DNA of 64,000 nt from Caproiciproducens galactitolivorans (GTDB taxonomy: Bacteria > Bacillota > Clostridia > Oscillospirales > Acutalibacteraceae): NCBI RefSeq assembly GCF_026672255.1, contig NZ_JAPOHA010000005.1, forward strand, positions 124,001 through 188,000, in the 5' to 3' direction. Below, in pieces: positions 26,188-33,768 of this stretch (position 1 is the first letter of the stretch; every line of letters starts with the position of its first letter). The notes under the pieces were generated by a model, which saw nothing but the letters and a program-made list of their open reading frames with translations, had not been told where the DNA came from and did not search any database. The translations under genes and the position numbers were made by a program.

Positions 26188-26637
26188 ATGTATGTAGTCA
26201 GTTCCTGTTTAGCGGGAATTCCTTGCAGATATGACGGAAAAAGCTGCGCGAACAAGGTTGTCGTTGAATTGGTGAAGCAGGGGAAGGCCGTTCCGGTTTG
26301 TCCGGAGCAATTGGCCGGTTTGCCTGCCCCGCGGCCATGCTGCGAGATTCTCGCCGAGCAAAGCGGGAAGAAAAGAGTGATGAACGCAGACGGAAAAGAC
26401 CTTACAAAAGAATTTGTGGACGGTGCGCAAAAGGCCCTTCGAATCGCGAAAGAGAAAGGAATCACAAAAGCGATCCTAAAGTCCAAAAGTCCATCGTGCG
26501 GGTGCGGGTGCATCTATGACGGAACGTTTTCGGGCAAAACAATCGCAGGGAACGGAATAACTGCGGAGCTTTTCCTAGAAAATGGAATAGAAGTGCTGAC
26601 GGAAAATGAGGCAGATAAGCAAAAGGCCTTCCCTTAA
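26188..26637 (+). CDS. DUF523 (TudS-like) Cys-rich protein
   Basis: A 149-residue DUF523 protein. Members of this family that have been studied (TudS) use a 4Fe-4S cluster held by three Cys to desulfurise thiouracil; whether this one does so is inference. Visible family motifs are SSCLAGIPCRYDG (about 5-17), CPEQLAGLPAPRPCCEI (about 42-58) and LKSKSPSCGCGCIYDG (about 100-115), all Cys-containing. It has no signal peptide. It stands alone between the ribosomal operon terminator and a secreted-protein gene. ATG 26188 follows a GGATGAGG site. Confidence 0.85.
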   Translation: MYVVSSCLAGIPCRYDGKSCANKVVVELVKQGKAVPVCPEQLAGLPAPRPCCEILAEQSGKKRVMNADGKDLTKEFVDGAQKALRIAKEKGITKAILKSKSPSCGCGCIYDGTFSGKTIAGNGITAELFLENGIEVLTENEADKQKAFP

Positions 26638-26854
26638 GCGGCGATCTTCATGTATTTTATTCCATAATTGTAAAATACAGAAAATTTATCAGACATACCT
26701 TGGGGCATAAATAAGACTATATCCGGCAAAAAGATTGCCAATAATTACAATAAAGAATTATTCTTGAATTCGATTATTTCCAGCTTATTTTCCTATAAAA
26801 TGAAGTCTGTTCCAGCAATGGGAAAATTCATTTACAAATGAAAGGAAATGAGCA

Positions 26855-29110
26855 ATGAAGAGGAGAATTCAGGCATTAAGCATGGTTCTGGTACTGTCGC
26901 TTATCGTTTCTGTGTTCGGAAATACGGCGGCCTTCGCCGCGGCCGCGACGAAAATTACTTTTCCGGAAGAAACGAACGCGTTTCAGTCCATGCAGTTAAA
27001 CGCAATGTATTATGGTCTGGAGGTGGATGTCAGTAATCCGGACGTAACCCTTACGGCTGTTTCGAGTGATCCGTCTATCGTAGATATTCAGGAGGAGAAG
27101 GAGACAAGCGGTTCCGGTAACTTTTATTTTGACCTTGCGGCACGCAAAAACGGCGAGGCTACGCTAACCTTTACCACTTCCGACGGCGTATCCGCAACGA
27201 AAACGATTACGGTAGAAGGTACGGGCGAGCCGACTTACACAATGACCTCAGATGTAACAGGCGATTTCTCGCTTAACAAGGGCAGCAGTAAAATCGTTAA
27301 AATCCATTTTGAAAATAAGGATGTGGATACATATTCTTTTCCGATTATAAGCGCCCAAACGCAAGATACGATAAAATCCACATTGATTGATATTGATATG
27401 GACAACAACGACTATTATTACCGTTTAGACGCGGTTGGCAATGTGGGCCAGAATGACGATTTGTACATCGGGGCATTCGGGTTTATTCCGAATAAACTGT
27501 GTACGGTATCCATCATTCAGAATAAAGACCTTCATTTGGATACCACATCCGAATATATCTGCAATACCGGTGACAAATATCATTTTATTGCCTATACCGA
27601 TTCAGGCATCAATCCGGAAATCAATGTAGACAACAAAAATGTTTCCGTTACTTTTGTAACAACGGTATACGGCGGTTATGAATATGAAGTGGAAGCTATG
27701 CACCCGGGTACATCCCTGATTACCGCGACTTTGAACGGGGAAACGGCTTCCTTCCCGGTTACCGTTAACCAGGAAGACGATTTTCCGATTGTTAATCCGA
27801 TTACGCCAAGCGCGGTCAGCCTTTCACAGGGAGATTCCTACACCTACAAGGTAACCGCGATGGGCGGCGGCGTTCCGACCATTGTGCCGGATACGGATGG
27901 CGTGGTAACCGTAGAACTTGAGAAAAAAGACGGAACCGATTATTACTTCCATGTTACCGCGGTCGGACAGCCGTCCAGCCAAACCAATCTGAGCGTCATG
28001 TTCCCCCAGAGCACGTATGATGATTACCGTGTCGATCTTGGCAGCATAACGGTTAAGGATGGCGGTACGCCGGCGCCGAAGTCGGATACCAATGATAACT
28101 TTACGCTGAAGAAGGGCGAAAGCTATACCTTTACAGTCAGCAACGCGACCGACTTCCACGCGGGTTCTTCCGGTGTCTTCAAAATCGAGAAAGTCAGTAC
28201 CTCCGGAAGCGAAACAAAATATAAAATCACGGCGGTCGGAACTCCGGGGCAATCCGCGGGCTTTTATATGAGCGCGCCGGGCTATCCCGCACAGAAGGTT
28301 TGTGTGGTCACCGTGGGCGCTCCCGCCCCGAAATCCGATACAAATTCGGATTTCACCTTAAAGCAGGGCGCAAGCTATACCTTCAAAATCAGCAATGCAA
28401 CCGATTTCCACGCGGGTTCTTCCGGCGTTTTCAAAATAGAGAAGGTCGGTACCTCCGACAGCGATACGAACTATAAAATCACGGCGATCGGCGCTCCGGG
28501 GCAATCGGCGGGCTTTTATATGGCCGCACCGGGCTATCCGACGCAGAAGGTCTGCGCGGTTACCGTGGGCGCTCCCGCTTCCGCCCCTGCCCCGAAATCC
28601 GATACAACCTCTGATTTCACCTTAAAGCAGGGCGCAAGCTATACATTCAGAATCAGCAATGCAGCCGATTTCCACGCGGGTTCTTCCGGCGTTTTCAAAA
28701 TCGAGAAAATCAGTACCACCAAAAGCGATACGAACTATAAGATCACGGCAATCGGCGCTCCGGGACAGTCGGCGGGCTTTTACATGAGCGCGCCGGGCTA
28801 TCCGACGCAGAAGGTCTGCGCGGTTACCGTGGGCGCGCCGGACCCCGTAACCATTCGGTCCGATACCAATTCGGATTTTAGTCTGGCGAAAGGTGCTTCC
28901 TACCAGTTCCAAATTACAGCGCCCGGCGCTTCTTCCGTTTCTTTCACAAGCGGCACCGGCGGCGTATTCCAGATTACCTTCCTTCGCCATACGGGCGACA
29001 ATTTCTTCTACAAAATTACGGCGATCGGCAAAACCGGTCAGCAATCGGGTATCTACGCTTCCGTTCCCGGCCAGGCGGCCAAAAAACTCTGCGTTGTTAC
29101 CGTTAAATAA
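26855..29110 (+). CDS. Secreted repeat protein with tandem Ig-like modules
   Basis: A 751-residue exported protein. Residues 1-30 form a signal peptide (basic start, hydrophobic core, end near AAFAA). The body is a chain of beta-rich modules. An unrelated opening part runs from about 30 to 130, and a divergent copy of the later module lies at about 135-225. A further module is at about 315-405, then four tandem 84-88-residue copies occupy 408-751. Each copy has SDTNSDFTLKQGASYTF, then YKITAIGAPGQSAGFY, then a terminal CAVTVG-type strand. No LPXTG, lipobox, SLH or choline-binding anchor is seen, so it may be released or held non-covalently. Binding partner unknown. Confidence 0.75.
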   Translation: MKRRIQALSMVLVLSLIVSVFGNTAAFAAAATKITFPEETNAFQSMQLNAMYYGLEVDVSNPDVTLTAVSSDPSIVDIQEEKETSGSGNFYFDLAARKNGEATLTFTTSDGVSATKTITVEGTGEPTYTMTSDVTGDFSLNKGSSKIVKIHFENKDVDTYSFPIISAQTQDTIKSTLIDIDMDNNDYYYRLDAVGNVGQNDDLYIGAFGFIPNKLCTVSIIQNKDLHLDTTSEYICNTGDKYHFIAYTDSGINPEINVDNKNVSVTFVTTVYGGYEYEVEAMHPGTSLITATLNGETASFPVTVNQEDDFPIVNPITPSAVSLSQGDSYTYKVTAMGGGVPTIVPDTDGVVTVELEKKDGTDYYFHVTAVGQPSSQTNLSVMFPQSTYDDYRVDLGSITVKDGGTPAPKSDTNDNFTLKKGESYTFTVSNATDFHAGSSGVFKIEKVSTSGSETKYKITAVGTPGQSAGFYMSAPGYPAQKVCVVTVGAPAPKSDTNSDFTLKQGASYTFKISNATDFHAGSSGVFKIEKVGTSDSDTNYKITAIGAPGQSAGFYMAAPGYPTQKVCAVTVGAPASAPAPKSDTTSDFTLKQGASYTFRISNAADFHAGSSGVFKIEKISTTKSDTNYKITAIGAPGQSAGFYMSAPGYPTQKVCAVTVGAPDPVTIRSDTNSDFSLAKGASYQFQITAPGASSVSFTSGTGGVFQITFLRHTGDNFFYKITAIGKTGQQSGIYASVPGQAAKKLCVVTVK
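28076..29107 (+). repeat. Four tandem coding repeats of 252-264 bp
   Basis: Copies begin at 28076, 28328, 28592 and 28856 (residues 408, 492, 580 and 668 of the secreted protein). The first three are nearly identical at DNA level; the fourth has diverged. Copies 2 and 3 differ in spacing by a short Ala/Pro insert. Recent duplication or gene conversion is likely. Confidence 0.9.
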
Positions 29111-29127
29111 AATTGAACCCCAAAACG

Positions 29128-29158
29128 AAAGGACCGCCAATTTCGGCGGCCCTTTTTC
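29128..29158 (+). terminator. Terminator after the secreted repeat protein gene
   Basis: AAAGGACCGCC (29128-29138) pairs with GGCGGCCCTTT (29145-29155), with one A-C mismatch, followed by T-rich sequence. Confidence 0.88.
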
Positions 29159-29167
29159 TTTTTGATC

Positions 29168-29196
29168 TTGAATAAAATAAATTTTCGGTTTATAAT
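29168..29196 (+). promoter_or_regulatory. nagA: Promoter of nagA
   Basis: TTGAAT (29168-29173), 17-bp spacer, TATAAT (29191-29196), directly after the preceding terminator. Confidence 0.7.
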
Positions 29197-29246
29197 GAAA
29201 AAAAGAATAAAATATTTTTCTGATTATTTGGATAGGGGTGTATTCG

Positions 29247-30386
29247 TTGATACTGAAAAATGCAAAAATAGTAGACGACAGTTTCCGCTTTGCCGACGCC
29301 GACATTGCGGTGGAAGGTGATAAAATTTCGGAAATCGCCCCGGGCCTGACGGGCGGGGAAGAAATCGATTTAACCGGATGCGTTCTTGTTCCGGGTTTTG
29401 TGGATGTCCATATCCATGCCTGCGTTGGAACCGATACCTGTGACGCGGACCCGGACGGTCTTGCCAAAATGTGCGCCCACCTCGTTACCAAAGGGGTTAC
29501 CACGTTTTGCCCCACGACCATGACGGTGTCCCATGAGGAAATATTGAACGCATTGAAAACGGTAAAATACTGTATGGATCATCCTCCGAAGGGCGCGGCG
29601 ATTGCCGGAGTTAATATGGAGGGGCCGTACATATCCCTGAAAAATAAAGGCGCGCAGAAGGGCGAGTTTGTAAAAGACCCGGATTTCAAGGAATTTAAGG
29701 AGCTTTACGATGCCTGCGGCGGAATTATCAAATTGGTGGATATTGCGCCCGAATGCCCCGGTGCACCGGAGTTTATCCGGCAGGCTTCCAAGCTCTGCAA
29801 AGTTTCCATTGCGCATACACTGGCCGATTACGATTGCGCCAAGCATGCGTTTGAATTGGGCGTTGCGCATGCGACCCATTTATACAACGCGATGCCGGGT
29901 TTGAAGCACCGCGAACCCGGCGTGGTCGGCGCGGTATTTGACGACCCGCGTGTGCGTGCGGAACTGATTTGCGACGGATTTCATATTCATCCCGCTGTGC
30001 TCCGCGTTTCCTTCGACGCTTTAGGAAAGGACCGCGCGGTGATCGTGAGCGATTCCATGCGTTCCGCAGGGGAACCGGACGGCATTTCCGAACTCGGCGG
30101 ACAGACCGTGTATGTGAAAAACGGGCAGGCAAGGCTGAAAGACGGTACGATTGCGGGTTCCACCACAAACCTGCACCAGGAGGTTAAGAATCTGGTCGGC
30201 TGGGGGGTTCCGTTCCTTACCGCCGTGCAGGCCGCCACACTCAATCCGGCGCGGGAAATTCAGGAAGACGAAAGAATCGGCAGCATTAAGGTCGGAAAGT
30301 TTGCCGATCTGGTCGCGCTTGATTCCGATCTGAATATCCGTATGGTGGTTGCGCGCGGAAAAATTGCAGTGGATAATAAAGAATAA
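29247..30386 (+). CDS. nagA: N-acetylglucosamine-6-phosphate deacetylase
   Basis: Hydrolyses N-acetylglucosamine 6-phosphate to glucosamine 6-phosphate and acetate, used in amino-sugar catabolism and cell-wall recycling. The 379-residue amidohydrolase shows VPGFVDVHIHACVG (HxH metal site), NMEGPYIS (metal-binding Glu), SIAHTLADYDCA and HATHLYNAMPGLKHREPG (His ligands), ICDGFHIHP and VSDSMRSAG (catalytic Asp). TTG 29247 is preferred: it follows AGGGGTG by six bases, whereas the in-frame GTG at 29238 overlaps that site. The usual partner nagB is not adjacent. A long convergent hairpin separates it from serA. Confidence 0.93.
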   Translation: MILKNAKIVDDSFRFADADIAVEGDKISEIAPGLTGGEEIDLTGCVLVPGFVDVHIHACVGTDTCDADPDGLAKMCAHLVTKGVTTFCPTTMTVSHEEILNALKTVKYCMDHPPKGAAIAGVNMEGPYISLKNKGAQKGEFVKDPDFKEFKELYDACGGIIKLVDIAPECPGAPEFIRQASKLCKVSIAHTLADYDCAKHAFELGVAHATHLYNAMPGLKHREPGVVGAVFDDPRVRAELICDGFHIHPAVLRVSFDALGKDRAVIVSDSMRSAGEPDGISELGGQTVYVKNGQARLKDGTIAGSTTNLHQEVKNLVGWGVPFLTAVQAATLNPAREIQEDERIGSIKVGKFADLVALDSDLNIRMVVARGKIAVDNKE

Positions 30387-30408
30387 AAGCACCAGTGCAG
30401 GCTTATAA

Positions 30409-30449
30409 AGCAGAGGGCCGCCGGGATTGTATCCCGGCGGCCCTCTGCT
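30409..30449. terminator. Bidirectional stem-loop between convergent nagA and serA
   Basis: A perfect 19-bp inverted repeat (30409-30427 with 30431-30449) has a 3-nt loop. T runs on either side are poor, but the position between two convergent genes suggests shared termination or mRNA end protection. Confidence 0.7.
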
Positions 30450-30461
30450 ATTGAAAATATC

Positions 30462-31625
30462 TTACCGGATAATGCGTACCCGGATAATTTCCGGAAGTGC
30501 TGCAATATGCTCCGCCGTCGTGTCTTTTACGTCGCCGGTAACATCAAGAATCGTGTAGGCGTAATCCTTTTTGGACTTGCTCTGCATGTTTTCGATGTTG
30601 ATGCCGCTTTCGGCAAGCGCGCCGGAAAGCCGGCTGATGGTGTTCGGAACGTTGCGGTGCAGGATGCAGATGCGGATGGAGCTGTCACGCGGCATGGAAA
30701 CCGCGGGCATATTGACCGAGTTGCGGATATTGCCGTTTTGCAGATACTCGATCAGCTCATTTGCCGCCATACGCGCGCAGTTATCCTCCGACTCCGGCGT
30801 GGATGCGCCGAGGTGGGGAATCGCAATAACGCCGTCCAGCCCGATCAGGTCGTCGCTCGGGAAGTCCGTCGCGTAGGCCGATACCTTGCCGGACTGCAAA
30901 GCAGCAATGATATCCGCGGAATTGACCAGATCGCCGCGCGCAAAGTTCAGGATGCGCACGCCGTCCTTCATTTTTGCAAGGGACTGTTCGTTGATCATGC
31001 CCTTTGTGTCGGGGGTAAGCGGAACATGAACCGTAATATAATCACAGGCAGTGAAAATTTCGTCGAGGGTACGCGCGTGCCGAATGGAGCGGGAAAGCCC
31101 CCACGCCGCGTCGACGGAAAGGTACGGGTCGTAGCCGTAAACGTCCATGCCGAGGCTCTTTGCCGCGTTGGCGACCAGAATGCCGATTGCGCCGAGGCCG
31201 ATCACGCCGAACTTTTTGCCGCTGATTTCCGGCCCTACGAACGCGGATTTGCCCTTTTCCACCAGCTTGCCGACTTCGTCGCCCTTGCCCTTTAAGGTTT
31301 TAGTCCACTCAATCGCCGGGACGATTTTGCGGGAAGTAAGCAGTAATCCGGCCAGTACCAGTTCCTTTACAGCGTTTGCGTTTGCGCCGGGGGTGTTGAA
31401 CACAACAATGCCCCGCTCGCTGCATTTGTCGAGCGGAATATTATTGACGCCCGCGCCCGCTCTGGCAATGGCGAGCAGCGTTTCCGGCATTTCCATTTCG
31501 TGCATGGAAGCCGAACGAACCAGAATCGCGTCCGGGTTTTCCACCGTTTCGCCGCATTCATAGTTCTCATCGAAACGGTCGGTTCCAACCGCCGAAATCT
31601 TATTCAAATATTTGATATGAAACAA
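30462..31625 (-). CDS. serA: D-3-phosphoglycerate dehydrogenase with C-terminal ACT domain
   Basis: Oxidises 3-phosphoglycerate with NAD+, the first step of serine synthesis. The 387 residues hold the substrate domain (LVRSASMHEM, AGAGVNNIP), a Rossmann domain with GVIGLGAIG (about 138-146), the catalytic Arg region NFARGDLVN, the Glu, and the His in IPHLGASTPESEDNCA. A C-terminal ACT domain (about 315-387) is a likely serine sensor. Translation probably begins at TTG 31625 after AAGGTGA; no ATG fits. It follows serC on the same strand with a gap of about 39 bases, forming a serC-serA operon. serB is not in the window. Confidence 0.94.
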   Translation of the reverse strand: MFHIKYLNKISAVGTDRFDENYECGETVENPDAILVRSASMHEMEMPETLLAIARAGAGVNNIPLDKCSERGIVVFNTPGANANAVKELVLAGLLLTSRKIVPAIEWTKTLKGKGDEVGKLVEKGKSAFVGPEISGKKFGVIGLGAIGILVANAAKSLGMDVYGYDPYLSVDAAWGLSRSIRHARTLDEIFTACDYITVHVPLTPDTKGMINEQSLAKMKDGVRILNFARGDLVNSADIIAALQSGKVSAYATDFPSDDLIGLDGVIAIPHLGASTPESEDNCARMAANELIEYLQNGNIRNSVNMPAVSMPRDSSIRICILHRNVPNTISRLSGALAESGINIENMQSKSKKDYAYTILDVTGDVKDTTAEHIAALPEIIRVRIIR

Positions 31626-31664
31626 ATCAATTCACCTTCATACTATAATCTATGGGTTCGGCGT

Positions 31665-32750
31665 TCAGCCGTTCTTCTTTTCAAACTCGGCCATGAAGTC
31701 AACGAGCTTTTCAACACCCTCGACGGGCATTGCATTGTAAATGGAAGCACGCATGCCGCCGACCGAACGGTGGCCTTTAATATTCACAAAGTCGCGCTCT
31801 CCCGCTTCCTTGACAAATTTCGCGTCAAGTTCCTCGTTGCCGGTAACAAACGGAATATTCATCAGCGAACGGTCCTTCGGTACCACCGTACCCCTGAAGA
31901 GCTTGGAATTGTCGAGGAAATTGTAAAGGATACCGGCTTTTTTCTCGTTGATTTTCTTCATTTCCTCAAGCCCGCCGATCGTATTTTTCAGCCAGTCCAG
32001 TACAAGCATGCACATGTAAATGGAATAGCAGGGCGGGGTGTTGAACATGGAATCATTGTCCGCGTGGGTTTTGTAATTAAACATGGTTGGGGTGATTTCC
32101 ATTGCATGGCCGATCATATCTTCGCGGATGATGACGACGGTTAAACCGGCCGGAGCCATGTTTTTCTGCGCGCCGGCATAAAGCAGCGCGAATTTGCTGA
32201 CGTCAATCGGCTCGCTCAGAACGCAGGAGGAAATATCCGCAACCAGCGGAACGTTCCCCGTTTCGGGCAGGGTATGATATTTTGTACCGTAAATCGTATT
32301 GTTCATGCAGATATGAAAATAATCCGCGTCTTTGGAAAAAGTTTCCGGGTTCAGATCCGGAATGTAGCTGAACGTTTTGTCCTTGGAAGAGGCAACCACG
32401 TTTGCCGTACCGTAGCGGGCGGCTTCCTTATAAGCCTTTGTAGCCCACTGGCCGGTCAGGACAAAATCCGCTTTGTTGTTTTTGGTCATCAGGTTCATCG
32501 GCACCATCGCGAATTGGGAGGAAGCGCCGCCCTGTAAAAATAATACTTTGTAATTTTCCGGTATGTTCATCACTTCGCGAAGCAAACTCTCGGCTGAATG
32601 GATAATTCCCTCGTAAATTTTCGATCGATGGGACATTTCCATTACGGACTGGCCGCTGCCCTGGTAATCGAGCATTTCGGCCGCCGCCCGCTGCAGCACT
32701 GGTTCAGGCATCATTGAGGGGCCTGCGGAAAAGTTGTAAACACGTTTCAT
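31665..32750 (-). CDS. serC: Phosphoserine aminotransferase
   Basis: Transaminates 3-phosphohydroxypyruvate with glutamate, the second step of serine synthesis (and a step in vitamin B6 synthesis in some bacteria). The 361-residue PLP enzyme begins MKRVYNFSAGPSMMPEPVL and has FLQGGASSQFAMVPMNL, the PLP-Lys region YAGAQKNMAPAGL, and GGMRASIYNAMP near the end, all typical of SerC. ATG 32750 has a GGAGG site ten bases upstream. Its promoter at 32836-32808 drives serC and then serA. Confidence 0.97.
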   Translation of the reverse strand: MKRVYNFSAGPSMMPEPVLQRAAAEMLDYQGSGQSVMEMSHRSKIYEGIIHSAESLLREVMNIPENYKVLFLQGGASSQFAMVPMNLMTKNNKADFVLTGQWATKAYKEAARYGTANVVASSKDKTFSYIPDLNPETFSKDADYFHICMNNTIYGTKYHTLPETGNVPLVADISSCVLSEPIDVSKFALLYAGAQKNMAPAGLTVVIIREDMIGHAMEITPTMFNYKTHADNDSMFNTPPCYSIYMCMLVLDWLKNTIGGLEEMKKINEKKAGILYNFLDNSKLFRGTVVPKDRSLMNIPFVTGNEELDAKFVKEAGERDFVNIKGHRSVGGMRASIYNAMPVEGVEKLVDFMAEFEKKNG

Positions 32751-32807
32751 TAAAGCGCAACCTCCAATTTATTTTATGGTTTCCCATAATCATGAATATA
32801 ATTAAAT

Positions 32808-32836
32808 ATTATATTGCTTTAACTAATTAAAGTCAA
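32808..32836 (-). promoter_or_regulatory. Sigma-A promoter of the serC-serA operon
   Basis: Minus strand TTGACT (32836-32831), 17-bp spacer, TATAAT (32813-32808). The spacer region carries an imperfect palindrome, CTTTAA-4-TTAAAG, which may be an operator. Confidence 0.8.
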
Positions 32837-32898
32837 TGCGGCAATTTTCATAAAATAATCAGCGCTGCCGCGGAATTTTCGGTCTAAATATTCCCTTA

Positions 32899-32926
32899 TT
32901 GCTAAGAGGATATTTTATGCTATAAT
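32899..32926 (+). promoter_or_regulatory. Promoter of the upstream hydrogenase-associated genes
   Basis: TTGCTA (32899-32904), 16-bp spacer, TATAAT (32921-32926), 66 bases before the first DRTGG gene. Confidence 0.65.
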
Positions 32927-32991
32927 GTAGATAGAATTTTGCGGAAGAGATCAAAAAATATTGTATATATTTGAATTTTGGGGTGATTTTC

Positions 32992-33339
32992 ATGACGGTC
33001 AATGATGTGGCATCCATATTGAACGCGCAGATTCTTTCGGCGGGAGATTTAAATGCCGAGGTAAAAACCGCCTGCGGCAGCGACATGATGAGCGATGTAC
33101 TTGCTTTTGTAAAGGACCAGTCCGTCCTTCTTACCGGCCTGAACAACCCGCAGGTTGTTCGCACGGCGGAAATGATGGATATGCGCTGTATTATTTTCGT
33201 GCGCGGCAAAGAGCCGACCGAAGATGTGCTCGCGCTTGCCAGGCAAAAAGGCATTACAATTCTGAAGACGGAGCACCGGCTGTTCACCGCTTGCGGGCTT
33301 CTGTACAGTAATGGATTGAGCGGGGGCGACAAGATTTGA
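32992..33339 (+). CDS. DRTGG-domain protein (first copy)
   Basis: A 115-residue protein of the DRTGG type, a small alpha/beta domain also found as a linker module in phosphotransacetylase-like and CBS-containing proteins. MTVNDVASILNAQILSAGDLN opens it, and the middle segment VLLTGLNNPQVVRTAEMMDM with an IIFVRGKEPTEDV strand is the usual pattern for copies beside [FeFe]-hydrogenase genes. A ligand role is inferred only. ATG 32992 follows GGGGTGATTTTC. The next gene starts four bases before its stop. A second copy lies at 35073. The biochemical role is unknown. Confidence 0.75.
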   Translation: MTVNDVASILNAQILSAGDLNAEVKTACGSDMMSDVLAFVKDQSVLLTGLNNPQVVRTAEMMDMRCIIFVRGKEPTEDVLALARQKGITILKTEHRLFTACGLLYSNGLSGGDKI

Positions 33340-33764
33340 GCAATACCTTATCCTTCGACTACATAGTGCCGGGCGACGACTTTACCCGGGCGGGGGAAGC
33401 GTCCAGCGACGTAAAGCATAAGCTGAAGCAGATCGGATACGACTCGGACGCCATCCGCCGGGTTGCGATTGCCATGTACGAAGGGGAAATCAACATGGTT
33501 ATCCACGCGGGGGGCGGGAAAGCGCATGTGGAAATCAGCCCGGAAAAAATCGAGATGACCCTTGCCGACAACGGCCCGGGGATTAAGGACGTCGCCCTCG
33601 CCATGCGGGAGGGATATTCCACCGCGCCCGACAACGTGCGCGCGCTGGGCTTTGGCGCGGGGATGGGCCTGCCGAATATGAAAAAATCCACCGACGCCAT
33701 GGAAATCGACACCGCAATAGGAACGGGCACAACCCTTCATATGACGGTGTACGCAAAGAGGTGA
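33336..33764 (+). CDS. RsbW-like anti-sigma-factor type ATPase
   Basis: A 142-residue GHKL-fold protein. It has the N-box (YEGEINMVIHAGGG, with Glu and Asn for Mg-ATP), the G1 box LADNGPGI and the G2 box GFGAGMGLPNM. This is the shape of RsbW/SpoIIAB-type serine kinases, but there is no anti-anti-sigma partner or sigma gene nearby. Start is TTG 33336, overlapping the preceding stop. Such ATPases recur beside bifurcating hydrogenase genes. A role in sensing or in hydrogenase control is inference. Confidence 0.82.
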   Translation: MSNTLSFDYIVPGDDFTRAGEASSDVKHKLKQIGYDSDAIRRVAIAMYEGEINMVIHAGGGKAHVEISPEKIEMTLADNGPGIKDVALAMREGYSTAPDNVRALGFGAGMGLPNMKKSTDAMEIDTAIGTGTTLHMTVYAKR

Positions 33765-33768
33765 TAAC

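Noticed and set aside
26764-26799. Promoter candidate for the secreted repeat protein (TTGAAT ... TATAAA)
   Set aside because: The spacing of 24 bases is too long for a sigma-A promoter, and no better -35 box lies in place.
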